A stretch of DNA of 64,000 nt. Origin: Ixodes scapularis (lineage: Eukaryota > Arthropoda > Arachnida > Ixodida > Ixodidae). A program made the translations under genes and the position numbers. Numbering within the stretch: position 1 is the first letter of the stretch; each line of letters starts with the position of its first letter. Shown in pieces: positions 11,606 through 22,139 of the stretch. The stretch spans positions 49,934,296-49,998,295 of the forward strand of contig NW_024609880.1 in the NCBI RefSeq assembly GCF_016920785.2, in the 5' to 3' direction. Under the pieces are notes generated by a model, which made no database searches, was not told the DNA's origin, and worked only from the letters and a program-made list of their open reading frames with translations.

Positions 11606-12039
11606 TTGAAACAAAAGACCTGTTTTACTGACTTTTTTTTTAGGACAGCATTATAGCGTTTCTGTATTTAGGAGAAAACGCGCACCCCTCGTCTTCAGGT
11701 GGTACTGGTTCTCGCTACGCCAACACACTTCGGCTGTTTCCACCATTGTGTTAAAATTTCCAAATCGTCTGTACTCCGAGGGAACGACGAAAGTATACAC
11801 GTACTAGGTCTCGAAAATTTGCACCGTTGTAAAGTACGAAGGATGAAAGCGACGACGCAAAGTGTCTGAGGCGTTAAAGACTGGTTCGCTCATTTGTGTT
11901 CCAGTGCATGCGAGTGCGCTGGGACCGCTTGGGACCGCTTTCAACTAGAAAGCAGACTGGCGCCGTTTGGAGCGTTCGTACAACTCTGCTGAAAGATTTT
12001 GCGGTCTTTTCGAGGTACAAGTAAATGTATTGTGTGTAC

Positions 12040-12190
12040 GTTTAGACGGCCGGAAGTTAGTCAGTCGCAACGGGCGTCTGGTGTCTTATCTGTAGATAAG
12101 AAATTCATCCAGTGCACCTTGCCACTGCCACCCTAAGGTCCTCAACGGGCATCACGCAGTTGTGACATACGAGCGAGGACAAGTTTCTGG
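12040..12190 (-). mobile_element. SINE tail fragment (Ruka-like)
   Basis: The minus strand shows the 3' half of the same SINE: ACTGCGTGATGCCCGTT, TGCACTGGATGAATTT, CTACAGATAAGAC, CGCCCGTTGCGACTGAC, then CCGTCTAAACG. The head is missing. Confidence 0.65.
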
Positions 12191-12199
12191 GACATTCCG

Positions 12200-12730
12200 C
12201 GGAATAAAAAGTTTTTGAGGAAATATAAAAAAAATTCGTTGATTTGCGTTCTACGAGAACCAGGCAATTACGGTCCTCGGTAACGTTACGATATTTTGTC
12301 AAGGAAAAAACAGAAATTGATAATTTTGTGAATGTGGCCTATATGATTCAATGCAAAAAGACCGTAGAGCCGTGGAATAAAAATTATACGCGTCCAAAAA
12401 TATTATTACTGCTTGTTGATATTTTATGATTGTCATCTAGAATACTCCCGGAAAACAGTGCGACGCATTTTGTTGTTCAGGTGTTGTTGGACATCCGCGA
12501 AGCGTTGATGTCCAAAAAAGTTGGGGATGCGCACGCCGGCACGATGCGCACGCCTGTTCTGCAGTACGAGCTTTCACTCCACGCGGTCCGAACTGCTGTG
12601 CGCTAACCCACTCGGCGCCACCGATCCACTTTTTCGGGGTCAGTGTTGGGTTAGAATTATTTTAAGTGCGTAAGGGAAAAATGAGGCAAAAAAAAATGAG
12701 AAAAGCGTTTCAGGGTATACCCAAAATGGC
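12200..12730. other. no recognisable gene: unassigned
   Basis: Only short open frames are visible. A piece near 12,540-12,590 resembles the minus-strand SINE head region (CTCGTACTGCAGAAC), too short to call. Confidence 0.4.
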
Positions 12731-12739
12731 GCCAGTGGA

Positions 12740-13155
12740 TTCTCTCGTCGTGAGCAGTCACAAATGGTTGAAACGAGACTCGATCACAGTAAAACGCAGA
12801 TGTGCGAACCAGCCTTTTCTCCGCGAGACATAATTGAAGTCGGTCGTAGCCCAGCCACGCGCACCAACTTCTCACGCTCCCGTCACAGATTGCCAACTTG
12901 AACGGTCTGACGTCCGGCCTTTCCTCTCGAATCAATGTTTGCCATATACTCGGGTCACCTCGCGGTGAACTGAAGAGGAGGCTACGAGAACCATCGAAGC
13001 CAATCCAAAGCCGTGCGAGTGTCACGTGACATTAGGAATGGCGCCGCAAACGCGCGGGACGCCGCGTTGTCGCGTGAGACGTTCGCAGCAATACATTGGC
13101 TGGGAAGGCTCGTGGTCTCCGCTGTGGTCCATCTTAAGGTGAAAGCGGACCACAA
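12740..13155. repeat. dispersed repeat with central CACGTGAC, copy 1
   Basis: Shares an ordered set of motifs with 27,950-28,160 and, in part, 42,470-42,740: an AGCCAAT-like stretch, then GTCACGTGAC (13,021), a G/C-rich gap, then ATTGGCTGGGA and a TCCGC..TGG block. No terminal inverted repeats were found. It may be part of a larger transposon or an ancient duplication. Confidence 0.45.
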
Positions 13156-13159
13156 ATAC

Positions 13160-14720
13160 GTCCAACTCCCTACATTCTGAGGAACAACAGGAGACCCCCG
13201 TCGCCACGCGCGCGCGCGCTCGGTGCCCAAACCTGATTATCCCCGCGAAACTTGACCCCCGACTTTCCGGAAATTTCCCGAGTACTTTCGAAAGTATGGA
13301 CGGCGGCGGTTGCCGACTTGGCGGAAAGAAAAGGTTTAGGTTCCGAGTCACTTTAATCTATTCCCCGCCCTCTCTCTCCTTCCCCGCGAGCGTGTCGACT
13401 TACCCGGTCCTGCACCCTTCGACGCCGGCGCCGGTTCTCGAGACGACTTAAGTGAACGTCGTCTTCGTCGGGCGTTGTTTAAGACGCCGGCGAAGGAAAA
13501 GGAGAGAGCGCGGAGAGACCTGGGTTCCGGAACACTAATCGAATCAACCCGGCAAGGGGACACTAGTTTCGCACGAACTGGCAGGGTTTGATCAAATTCG
13601 ACGACACACTCGTGTATGCTAAATAGGATGCGAAGTAGAGTGCAGACAGTGGCAGCTATAACCTTACGTCTACTCGCCAATCATTCCAACCAGAGCGCGG
13701 CGTTCTGACGTGTACGCGCGCTGTCGCCTCCTCCTCTCCCTCAGTTTCGGCCCGCATAGGAAGCCCGCGCTGGAGGCAGGACAATTGAAGGGAGTCCCTG
13801 CCCTTCTCGTTTCGTTGGTGACCACGGTGCAGCCTCGCAGCGCAGCCTACCTCACGTCAGCGTCGTCACCAACGTCTATGCAGCGTCTAAAAACGCCGGC
13901 GACGCCAGCAAGCGGTGACGCCAGGACGCATACGTCTGCCGTTTTGCTGAGTTTTTCTCGAAGCTCGAACGTGTTGGCCGCTTGAGGGGAATTGGAAACC
14001 GCTTTCGACGACGCCATGCGCAGGACTTGTCTTCTAAGTGGCGCTGGTTGAAGTAAGCTGTCCTCACAGGATACGGTTCACATTGATTTGTGGCGTTCGC
14101 GACTTTTAGTGGAAGGGAGTGTAGTTTTTGCTCCGCTCCCGATCCACTTTGGAATGACGTTTGACGGATGGAAAGAAATGGTGTCCACGTGGCGTTTTTT
14201 TTTTTGTTTTTTTTTAATATGCTCATGACGTTGGCTACATGACATAGACAATAAAACCCCTGTCTATCCCGAACCTCCCGAAAACCGGAAAAAGGAGAGA
14301 CGAGACGATGGTGTCTGAAGACTGGGTGGTGTCATTTTCAGATCGCGTTGTTTCGATCCTGACGGCGTGGTTGATGACCTTACTGAAATAGTAACCATCG
14401 CGCGGAAGCGGATATAATCGTTGAAAAACGAACACACTACAGAGATTGTGTTTCGTGTGGAGAGCCCTTTAGGTGCGCTTGTACAATAACTTAAGAGCAC
14501 GATCACGATCTATTTGACGAGGCTTGCGCGATAATGACGTTCCGCCCGTGCTAAGTGACATTTGCATTTTTCGCTTTAGTATTTACATGGCACCACACTG
14601 GACCTCAATGTGGCAGAGTGGTCATGATCAGGGTAATCTTTCGATGACCGCCTTCACGGAGTTTCGATTTCGGTGCTGTGAGATGCAAGTCGCAGCAGCG
14701 TTCGTGATGCGCACCGACGT
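13160..14720. other. GC-rich stretch with no recognisable gene
   Basis: GC-rich, CpG-containing sequence with overlapping open frames on both strands (for example 13,348-13,680 minus, rich in Arg and Ser). The predicted proteins look like the compositional frames expected from GC-rich DNA and have no motif. A CpG-island promoter cannot be excluded, but no exon follows. Confidence 0.4.
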
Positions 14721-15076
14721 TTATTAAAGGGGTATTCACACGAGGGAGAAATCCCCTCCCTTTGCACCCCGGGATTCGCATCACGTGGTTACAACGTCAC
14801 GTTTTTGTGCAGAGCCGCCATCACGTAGACATCCCAAGGGTGTGGGGGATCTTTCGCTCAAGCTCCACAAGGCTTGGCTTAGGATATATTCGCGATTGGC
14901 GGCTTTTTGTTCGCGTGTCTGGCAACTTTGCAGATTCTGCTCAGCGAGACACTGGCGGTGGCATTAGGACCGCCTTACGTTGTTAGGCGATCCTGATGCT
15001 TTATGTCGCATGTCACTTTATGACATACGCCATAAAGCACGTCGTCTGAGGCACCCGAAGGAGTTTTCAGCACTCA

Positions 15077-15274
15077 TTAATGCCGTCCCGAAGCCTTGCT
15101 CCATACAACTCCTTTTTGATTCCACGCCATTTTTGCTGCATCGAGCCAATCAAGAAGCGTCTTTATTTCAGCAGGAAGCACTTCGTCGTCTTCTGTACCG
15201 AACAGCGTTGCTGCCATATTCGCGTATCGCCGTTTCATCCTCGCCCCCATTTTTCTACTTTCGTCAGCAGGCAC
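15077..15274 (-). pseudogene. short ORF inside the Harbinger-like element, unassigned
   Basis: A 65-residue frame with plausible protein composition: a basic start (RMKRRYANMAA), an acidic GTEDDEV segment, and IKTLLDWLDAAKMAWNQKG, which looks helical and amphipathic. It lies within an element bounded by Harbinger-like ends and is too short to be a transposase or its Myb/MADF partner. It may be a fragment of either, or chance. I see no DDE residues. The ATG at 15,274 is the first in frame; a second Met follows at residue 9. Confidence 0.3.
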
Positions 15275-15400
15275 CGAGCCCTGTTGCCGAGAGTGCGACC
15301 GCTAAATGCGTCCGATAACACTGCCATCCCTCTCGGCTACCCCTCCGTTCGTGTGAATGGCAAAGTCGGGAAGAGAGTCCCCGCTGGTTCCGCCGATCAA

Positions 15401-15480
15401 TGACTTCACGCACATCCCTCCCAGAAAAGCGTCCCCCGTGTGACGCCACGCACATCTCTCCCAGAAAAGCGTCTCCCGTG
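15401..15480. repeat. two tandem 40-bp copies at the right end of the Harbinger-like element
   Basis: Two 40-bp copies begin TGACTTCACGCACATC and TGACGCCACGCACATC. Each includes CCAGAAAAGCGTC and ends CCCGTG. They differ at a few bases, and TGAC starts a third, incomplete unit at 15,481. Confidence 0.95.
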
Positions 15481-15499
15481 TGACTCCCCTTTTACGAAG

Positions 15500-16390
15500 T
15501 TTCTGAAGCCGCGCGCTAACGCCTATTCGTTTAGACGCGTGCTAGGGACGTTTCAACAATGCTAACCTTAAAACTTTCTGAAATTCTTCAATCACCTTCA
15601 TTTTTTTTTTCTTTTTAATTTTCAGGTTATTTTAAAATATGATATGACAGTGTCTCGTGCTTTCTCAGAATAGTAGCAATCGTAACGTCCAAACATTCTG
15701 TTTTTGCAACAGATAGTTTTGCACACAAATCATTCGACTGTAATCAGAAACACGCTGTACTGCGATTTTAAGAGGGAGTAGTAGTAGTAGTAACAAATTT
15801 ATTCCGAAAAAGGGTGGCACTTGGGTGATCCTTGCTGTTATGGTCATACACGAGATCAAAACGGCATACCGTTAATTTCGTATGCCCAGCCTGCAAGCAC
15901 GCGTTCGTTTCCTTTCATTGGTATTCGGCTGCACGCGCGCGCTCGAGATCCACCCAGCTGTCAGTTGAAGTCCTCTCCTCACTTGGGTTGCAAGCGGTGC
16001 CACCAGATGGCTCCTCGATATGTAGCCGTAATGGCAGCCTCTCGCATGCCTGTGGCATACAGGGCTTCGATCGTCATCGGCCCTAGTTTCTTGCCTGAAC
16101 GGCGGCAATTACAGTTTTATGAACGCGTTGAAGCGGAAAGATCTCTGGCGCCTGCAGTGTTCAAGTCAGCGTCTGTCAAGGTCAGAGCAGACGCACCCAG
16201 CGGAAAGCACGTGCGCCCTCCGTGTCATGGGAACAAAACAATTTAATGGTTTCTCTTTTTTTTTTTTTTTCAATTGCGCCATTTGGACGGCGGGGGCGCT
16301 GTCGGCAGAGGCTACTCGGGCGCGCGCTAAGAGGACTTTCTCTGGTCGACCGCGTTGCAGCGTTCGCCGTTCTGTGTGTCCTCCCCTATA
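15500..16390. other. no recognisable gene: unassigned
   Basis: GC-rich frames on both strands near 15,820-16,250 lack motifs. A poly-T (about 15,601-15,615), an (AGT)n run near 15,780 and a second poly-T near 16,255 suggest old retroposon tails. Confidence 0.45.
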
Positions 16391-16392
16391 AA

Positions 16393-16940
16393 TACAGGGT
16401 GTTAATTTGGGGAGCTTTATAGATTTGTTTCTAAAAAAAGTCAGTGAAAGCTACACTTAGGCGGGTATAGAGGGCTAATCGTGATGATCAGTTAACGAAT
16501 TGAGTAAAATTTCTTCATTTACGTATTAGTTAGTGAAAATAGAGATATGGTTTCAATTAGAAACTTGCAGAGCATCATCGAACATTAAATAAGTCATGTT
16601 CAGAAAGACATTGATCGCGTGGGAAGTGCAGTATTGCGTTAAAGTGACCAGTCTTGTAGCAGAAGCAAGGTTACCTGTGCGATAAAACGCCCGCGCGATT
16701 TTTCCGTCTCTTATTCCCAGCCTTTTACCTGCAGCACGAGTGAATGTCTTTATTCACAAATTAAAAAGCTAACATAATTTACTTAATTAGCCGACTGATC
16801 GTTAAGATTAGCCCAGTAAACTATGTCCCTGGCCGTGTAACTCGGCTGCACAAACCACATAGGTGTAGCTTTCACGGCTTTCTTTAAGCAAATCTGTCAA
16901 GCTTAAAAATAAAAAAAGCACGTCATATCTTACACCGTGA
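16393..16940. mobile_element. TACAGGGTG-family inverted-repeat element, copy 1
   Basis: Starts TACAGGGTGTTAATTTGG. A left subterminal block (AGATTTGTTTCTAAAAA.. GTGAAAGCTACACTTAG) recurs inverted near 16,855-16,910. The interior GATATGGTTTCAATTAGAAAC is shared with the copy at 25 kb. The right end is near TTACACCGTGA. The ends look like a non-autonomous DNA transposon; superfamily unknown. Confidence 0.65.
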
Positions 16941-16944
16941 ACTA

Positions 16945-19900
16945 GAGCCTAGTAAGCTACGTTTGGAAGCATCGTCACTCCACTGCCCGATTATCTCTTG
17001 AAAGCCGCGGTTTTTTGTGCTTACTCCAGAGCGCGCGCAATGGGCAATAGTCGCCATTTTACCAAGCAGCTGGGAGTCTGAAACTTCGTTTCTTTCTTTT
17101 TTTTTTTAGATTTCAGGTTAAGCAATAAATTGCAACCATGCCTTCGTGCACGAAGATGGCTCAAGTGCTGTAACTCTGAAGCGTACTTTATTTAGTGGCT
17201 CTATCAGTGAATGTAGACTCTTCTTATAAAGAGCTCTCGGCAGGCGTCATCTTTAGAGTTCAGGAGTGGCCAGCGCCTTTTATATAGTTACACAATGCCT
17301 GCCTTCTCCGAGCAGCGACAACCGGAAGGAAGAGGGCAATTAGTAGGAGTGGCTGTCTTGCGGTGTAGCCACCTAGGAGTTTAGCATAAACTTTTTTCTG
17401 TAGTGATGCCAAGCATCTAGTCTGCAGGAGACTAAATGACGTTGCCCCAGCAACACCGACAGCAATGCATTTAAACGTCCTTGACCGACAGTCTAAAGCT
17501 CGGGACCATGCTCGCGGTTTTCAGCGCAATAGTATTTCTTATTTTTCCCACCATTCACCCGCAAACGAGTTGGTGCCAACTCTTTCTATGCGCGCGATTC
17601 ACGGTTACTGCCAAAGCCTCAAATTGCCGCTTTATCCGTGTTCGCGCTTCACAAGCGCCGCCTGACCGTCCTTGTTTCGTAGTTCCGGGATTTTGTTCCA
17701 CCGATAGTCTTTTGAATCAGGGTGTTCACACCCAGACAAGTTTCCCATATGTCGTTAAAGACATATATATGATATATTATCAATAATAATGTAATACTAC
17801 ATGCTGTGTACCCGTTCGTGCATGCTGTGAGGTGGAGCATCGTGCCGAGACATCTCTTGGAAAGAATCCGACAGGCATAGTGTAACTTACATAGGAGGCA
17901 CTGGTGTAGCCCGTGCTTTGCTCGGTTCCGGATACAATTCTGTGCGAGCTGGGCTGGGCTGTTGATTTGCCAACTTTCTGTTATTTTTTTAATCTTTTTT
18001 TAGATCTTTCTCGGCGTCTTGTTTCCCCAGAAAGAGAATCAAAACGACTGCGCTCATTAGTGGGGCGAGGCAATCGACTGTGAGGGCCTCACGCGGAGAG
18101 ACGGACAATTGTATCGCGAATAAAACGAATCGCTACATGGCGGCTGTCTGGGACGGGCCCACTTAGCGGCCGCCCGAGCTGTCCCGAGTCCATTAGTGGA
18201 CTCCCGGCTCGGTGGGACGCAGCGGAAGTAATCGGCTGCGGGAGAACAGAAGCACAACCAGAATACTGAGCCGCGCCGAACGACCGAGTGTCGGCGACGG
18301 CAAAATCGCACGCGTGGCGCGAACCCTGCGACGTGGACAAAATACAAATCTAATGTTCTTTTTTTTTTTTTTTTTTTTGGGGGGGGGGGGGTTAGTTTTG
18401 TTATTTTATCTCTTTAGTCGTAAATCTTCCTATTTTGCGCGCTGTTCCCAATTTCTTAAATCCCATTACAAGTCTGTTTTACGCTCCGATGAGTCCAACT
18501 TAAATCGTGTACGGGCTTTCTTGTTGTTGTTTTTTTTTCTAACTTAGAGTGTATTGAATGGTGTTATCGCAACACAGCCGAAAAGTGGGCCATTTCTATC
18601 GATATCTGCGTGCCTTAGAGCCCCGTCCCAGCGTCGGTTAATTGGATCTAGCGTTAAGGCTGAGTATTCGCAGATATTTTCTGACTAAAAAACAAAGAAA
18701 CAATTACTATGCTCCGTTTTACCTTATGATGTACCGCAGCGGATACTATGTGCCGTCTAAACCAATCCGGCGCAGTGAAGGTCACGTGTGACTACGCGCC
18801 TCGCGAGTCGCTTCGCTTTACCGGATGTCAAGTGACTCGACGTTTGAACTGGCTCCACCGACTCGAAGCGTTCGCTACGATGAACCCAAATGAGGTGGGT
18901 TCATCGTAAGGAACACGGTGCACAGGTTGACTAGATAGAAATCAGATTTGAATTTTGGATGCTGAACATGGTGTTTCTGTTCGCAGAATTTCTGCCGAGA
19001 AAGCATTTCTGATTCCCCATTGTTACCACGCGGTGTCCTCTGACTCGAGGGTCAGCGTGCTCAGATGGCACCGATTCAGTCTCCGCGTACTTTGTGCAGG
19101 CTGTGTTTTTTTATTTTTTTTTTATTTGCATATATGTTTGAGTAATTGTAATGTGTACTGTTCTTTTTTACGCGTTGCCGGGGTCTGCTATCGCAACTTC
19201 AAAAGGTAGCGTTTGATACCAAACAAGCAACAAGAACTATCTATGCTTCCTTGTTTCGTGGGCACGATGTTTCAACGATGTAGTGATGCTTCACGCGAGC
19301 AATATTATCCAGTTTACGATGAATTCTCCGAGAACGGCGCTAGATAAGCTGCCAAGAAACTTGTTCCCGAAAAGTAGGAGAAAAAACTTGAAAGTCACGA
19401 GAGCGTGACACATGCGACGTCCATTCATGCAGTGCTAACTCGAGGGTCATAAGGCCGTGGTACAGGAACGCGCGGCATGCATTCATGCAGGGATCAGGAT
19501 GTCCCGAATGGCACGAAATTGGGGACTTCCACGCGCATTCGTGCGAACCGGCGGGGAAGGAAGAGCGAAAGCACGGGGAGCAGACGAGTAGAGTGTGGAT
19601 AGCTGAAAGGCCTGAGAGACTGAAAATTGGGCGTTAAAAGTGTGACGTACCGTGAGGCAGAAAACAAGGAGCACCGCTTCGTTGAGCGTGAGATGAGGGA
19701 AGTAGAAAATGGCCTGTATCGTACTCTGCTATAAAAGAAAATTTCGCTTTGAACTCTCCGATGGTGGGTGATTCGTGCCGCAGGTCTAAGGACTTCTGCG
19801 CGGTATCGCGAATTCTCGGTACTTGTTTATATTAAGCAACGCTGCACTTATAGAGTGTACGCGAAACAAATTTGGAAAGTTTTCAACATAAAAAAACAGA

Positions 19901-20060
19901 GAAATCAGCAGCACGTTTGAACTGGTTTAAAGCAAAGAAGGAACGCTTTGTTTTGACAACGGGCCCGTGCTATAATGAAAATATGTCAGTTAGCTTGAGC
20001 TTACGTCAAACATTTGCTACGTCTATTTTGCCAAGTGTGAGAGGTCAATAATCTGGTTTT
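16945..20060. other. no recognisable gene: unassigned, with homopolymers
   Basis: Only short, motif-free frames. A T-run followed by a G-run (about 18,359-18,391) and several poly-T tracts are present. A perfect hairpin at 18,876 is listed separately. Confidence 0.45.
18876..18908. repeat. perfect 13-bp hairpin
   Basis: TACGATGAACCCA (18,876-18,888), a 7-base loop, then TGGGTTCATCGTA. A looser inverted pair with the same ATGAACCCAAAT core is found at about 57,267-57,325. Confidence 0.9.
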
Positions 20061-20752
20061 TAAAGGTTCTAGGTTTTGTCCGAAGTGTAAAGTAGTATGT
20101 TACTTTTTTTACGCTTTCTATTGGGTCATTAAAAATCATATACAAAATATTTTTGACCGGGTTCTCACAATTTGAAAACGCACAAAGTTGATGTTTTATC
20201 CACACCTTACAGAATTTCATATTTCTCCACTCTAGCAGAAAAAAAAAAAAAAACATCCTACTACGCGTAGGGAAATTACGCGATAAAACAACGAAGATAC
20301 TTATTACATTTAACAATTTCCTACACTTGTTACATCACTTTAGTCATCAAATTTTACTAGACTCAGTTTTTTAATTCTCCAATCTAGGTGACTCACAAAC
20401 AAATATCTAAAAGTCACTTATCTACTATTTAAGGAACCTTTCTCCCAGTAGCTTTCTTTCTGTTTGCTTGTTTTGACGCAGAGCTACGTCTTTCACCGCG
20501 CTTGGGAGAGGTGAGAAGTTGGAAGATCGATGTCACGAAAAGTTAGTCACGGAAGTGACGTCACACAGATAACACCGGACCGCCGACCGATTTGCATCGT
20601 GCTCACAGCGCGAGAACCGCGCAGTGCGCACGCGCGTCCTTTTAATGCGATAGCATTCTTTAGCAACCCCCCCCCCTCGCCCTCCTCCGGATTTCTTTAA
20701 CTTTTTGGCCCACTAATACGCAGTAGGTATGCACAGTAGACCATTTCTGAGG

Positions 20753-21060
20753 GGGATCGGTGGCCGAGTGGGCTAGCGCAAACCAGCTCGGAGCATATGG
20801 AGCAATAGCTCGCGCTGCAGAACCCAGGGATCCTGGGTTCAATCCCCACCCTGCCCGTTTCGATCTGGATGAGCATCGTACCAGCGTACGGTCGTGCATC
20901 GCTATGCAAGGTGCACGTTTAACGACCCCAGCCTAAAGATTTTACTCCACCGATTAAATAGCTCATCTACAGCTGGGAGACTCGTTGCCCGTTGAGGCGG
21001 ACCAAGTTCTAGGCTGTATAGACATGCACACACCCCAATCTTTTTTGTTTTGTTTTTGTT
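20753..21060 (+). mobile_element. tRNA-Ser-like SINE (Ruka-like), best copy
   Basis: A tRNA-derived head has an A box TGGCCGAGTGG at 20,761 and a B box GGTTCAATCCC at 20,836, the internal promoter expected for RNA polymerase III. The body follows with GATGAGCATCGTACCAGCG, CGGTCGTGCATCGC, GTGCACGTTTAACGACCCC, CATCTACAGCTGGGAG and GTTGAGGCGGACCAAGTT, ending in a T-rich tail from about 21,040. The GGTGGCCGAGTGG start is Ser-tRNA-like. The family is shared with other tick SINE copies in this window. It is inserted in the long-TIR element. It is not a functional tRNA: no paired acceptor stem or anticodon arm is evident. Confidence 0.85.
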
Positions 21061-21235
21061 CACCATTTCAGCTTACGTTTTCAGTCCTTTATATTCGCAC
21101 CCTTTTCGAAGGACTCGTAGTTGGGCTAGTTGGTGAACGTTATGAAGCATGGTGTAAGGCGCAAAAACAGCGGACACAAGTAAGTAGACACACACATATA
21201 GAGCTCTTCGAAGGGCCTGACGACCTTACGTCGCC

Positions 21236-21388
21236 CTCAACGTCGTCCTTGAGGTTGTCCTAGAGGTCGTCCTTGAGATGGCCCTACAGGTCGTCCAAGA
21301 AGTCGTCCCAGACGTCGTTTTTTATTTCATCCACTAGGACGTCGTCGTCGACGTCGTCTTAGACGTCATACTTGAGGTTGTCCTAGAC
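21236..21388 (+). repeat. 12-bp coding-like minisatellite (Val-Val-Leu-Glu repeats)
   Basis: Units such as GTCGTCCTTGAG, GTTGTCCTAGAG and GTCGTCCAAGAA follow each other, giving VVLEVVLE-type translation in one frame with substitutions at third positions. A TTTTTTATTTCATCC gap splits it near 21,318. A TGA closes the frame just upstream, so it cannot extend as a protein from the left. Likely a simple repeat. Confidence 0.7.
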
Positions 21389-22093
21389 AAATGATATCGC
21401 AATTCGTAGACAACCAGCAGCAGTGGTTTCTGCAGCGATTTCTCATCTGCTGGCTTGCTCGTTTGCTCAACGCGACGTGCTACTGTCTGATTGAAACGGC
21501 GATAGACGCCGCTCCGGCAGCTGTGATTCCAACATTTTCGCTCATTGTTCTGGGGAGCGACCGAGCTGCCGAGCTCGCGTCCTCCGCGGGCAGTTCAGGC
21601 GACTCTGAAGCGCGACTCGGCGAAGCGTGACCAAGTTTTCGTGACGTCAATCACCCGATTTTGCACCCCGGTCCAAGCGAGGAGAAAGACGTAGTTCTAC
21701 GTCGAACGAGCAAACAAACGGGAAAAAAGCTACTGGGAGCAAGGTCCTCGAAGTATTAGAGAAGGGATTTTTAGGTATTTGTTTGGGAGTCACCTAGGCT
21801 GGATAATTGAGAAACTGAGACGGCCTAAGTAATATAAGACGTGTAGTACATTGCTGAATTTAATAGGTGTCTTCGTTGTTCTATCGGGTATTTCACCACG
21901 TGTAATAGGATTATTTTTTTCCCCAGCTGCAGTGGGGAAATATGAAATTTCGTAAGGTGCGGATAAAACAAATTTTCCACGCGTTCAAATTGTGGGAGCA
22001 CGGTGAAAAACATTGTATTATAGGATTTGTAAGGATTCAATAAAAGAGCGAAAGGAAAGTAAAGAAATACTCTACACCGGAGAAAACATAAAT

Positions 22094-22097
<4 letters not shown>

Positions 22098-22127
<30 letters not shown>
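22098..22127. repeat. 30-base C homopolymer
   Basis: An uninterrupted C run directly beside the right end of the long-TIR element. Confidence 0.95.
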
Positions 22128-22128
<1 letters not shown>

Positions 22129-22139
22129 CTTGCCGCCTG

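Larger units (their letters stand above)
14727..15491. mobile_element. PIF/Harbinger-like element with TTA target duplication
   Basis: Ends match as inverted repeats: AAGGGGTATTCACACG on the left and, reverse-complemented, AAGGGGAGTCACACG on the right. TTA flanks both sides (14,724-14,726 and 15,492-15,494), the 3-bp TWA duplication known for PIF/Harbinger. The interior has a minus-strand frame (15,077-15,274) that could be a remnant of an element protein. The right end carries a tandem 40-bp duplication that includes the TIR. Confidence 0.65.
20068..22095. mobile_element. about 2 kb element with roughly 500-bp inverted terminal repeats
   Basis: The left arm (20,068-20,560) and right arm (21,615-22,095) are long imperfect inverted copies. 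Shared anchors include TCACAATTTGAA/TCCCACAATTTGAA, TTATCC.CACCTTAC, AATTTCATATTTC, CTAGGTGACTC, CTCCCAGTAGCTTT, AGCTACGTCTTTC/AACTACGTCTTTC, and TGTCACGAAAAGTTAGTCACG against CGTCACGAAAACTTGGTCACG. The interior holds a SINE and a 12-bp minisatellite. No transposase frame was found. Long TIRs of this size occur in Foldback and some MULE or Mariner derivatives; the superfamily is undecided because no TSD was resolved and the right end abuts a 30-base C run. Confidence 0.75.

Noticed and set aside
20753..20860. A functional tRNA-Ser gene
   Set aside because: A and B boxes are good, but no paired acceptor stem or anticodon arm was evident and the SINE body follows directly, so it is a SINE head.
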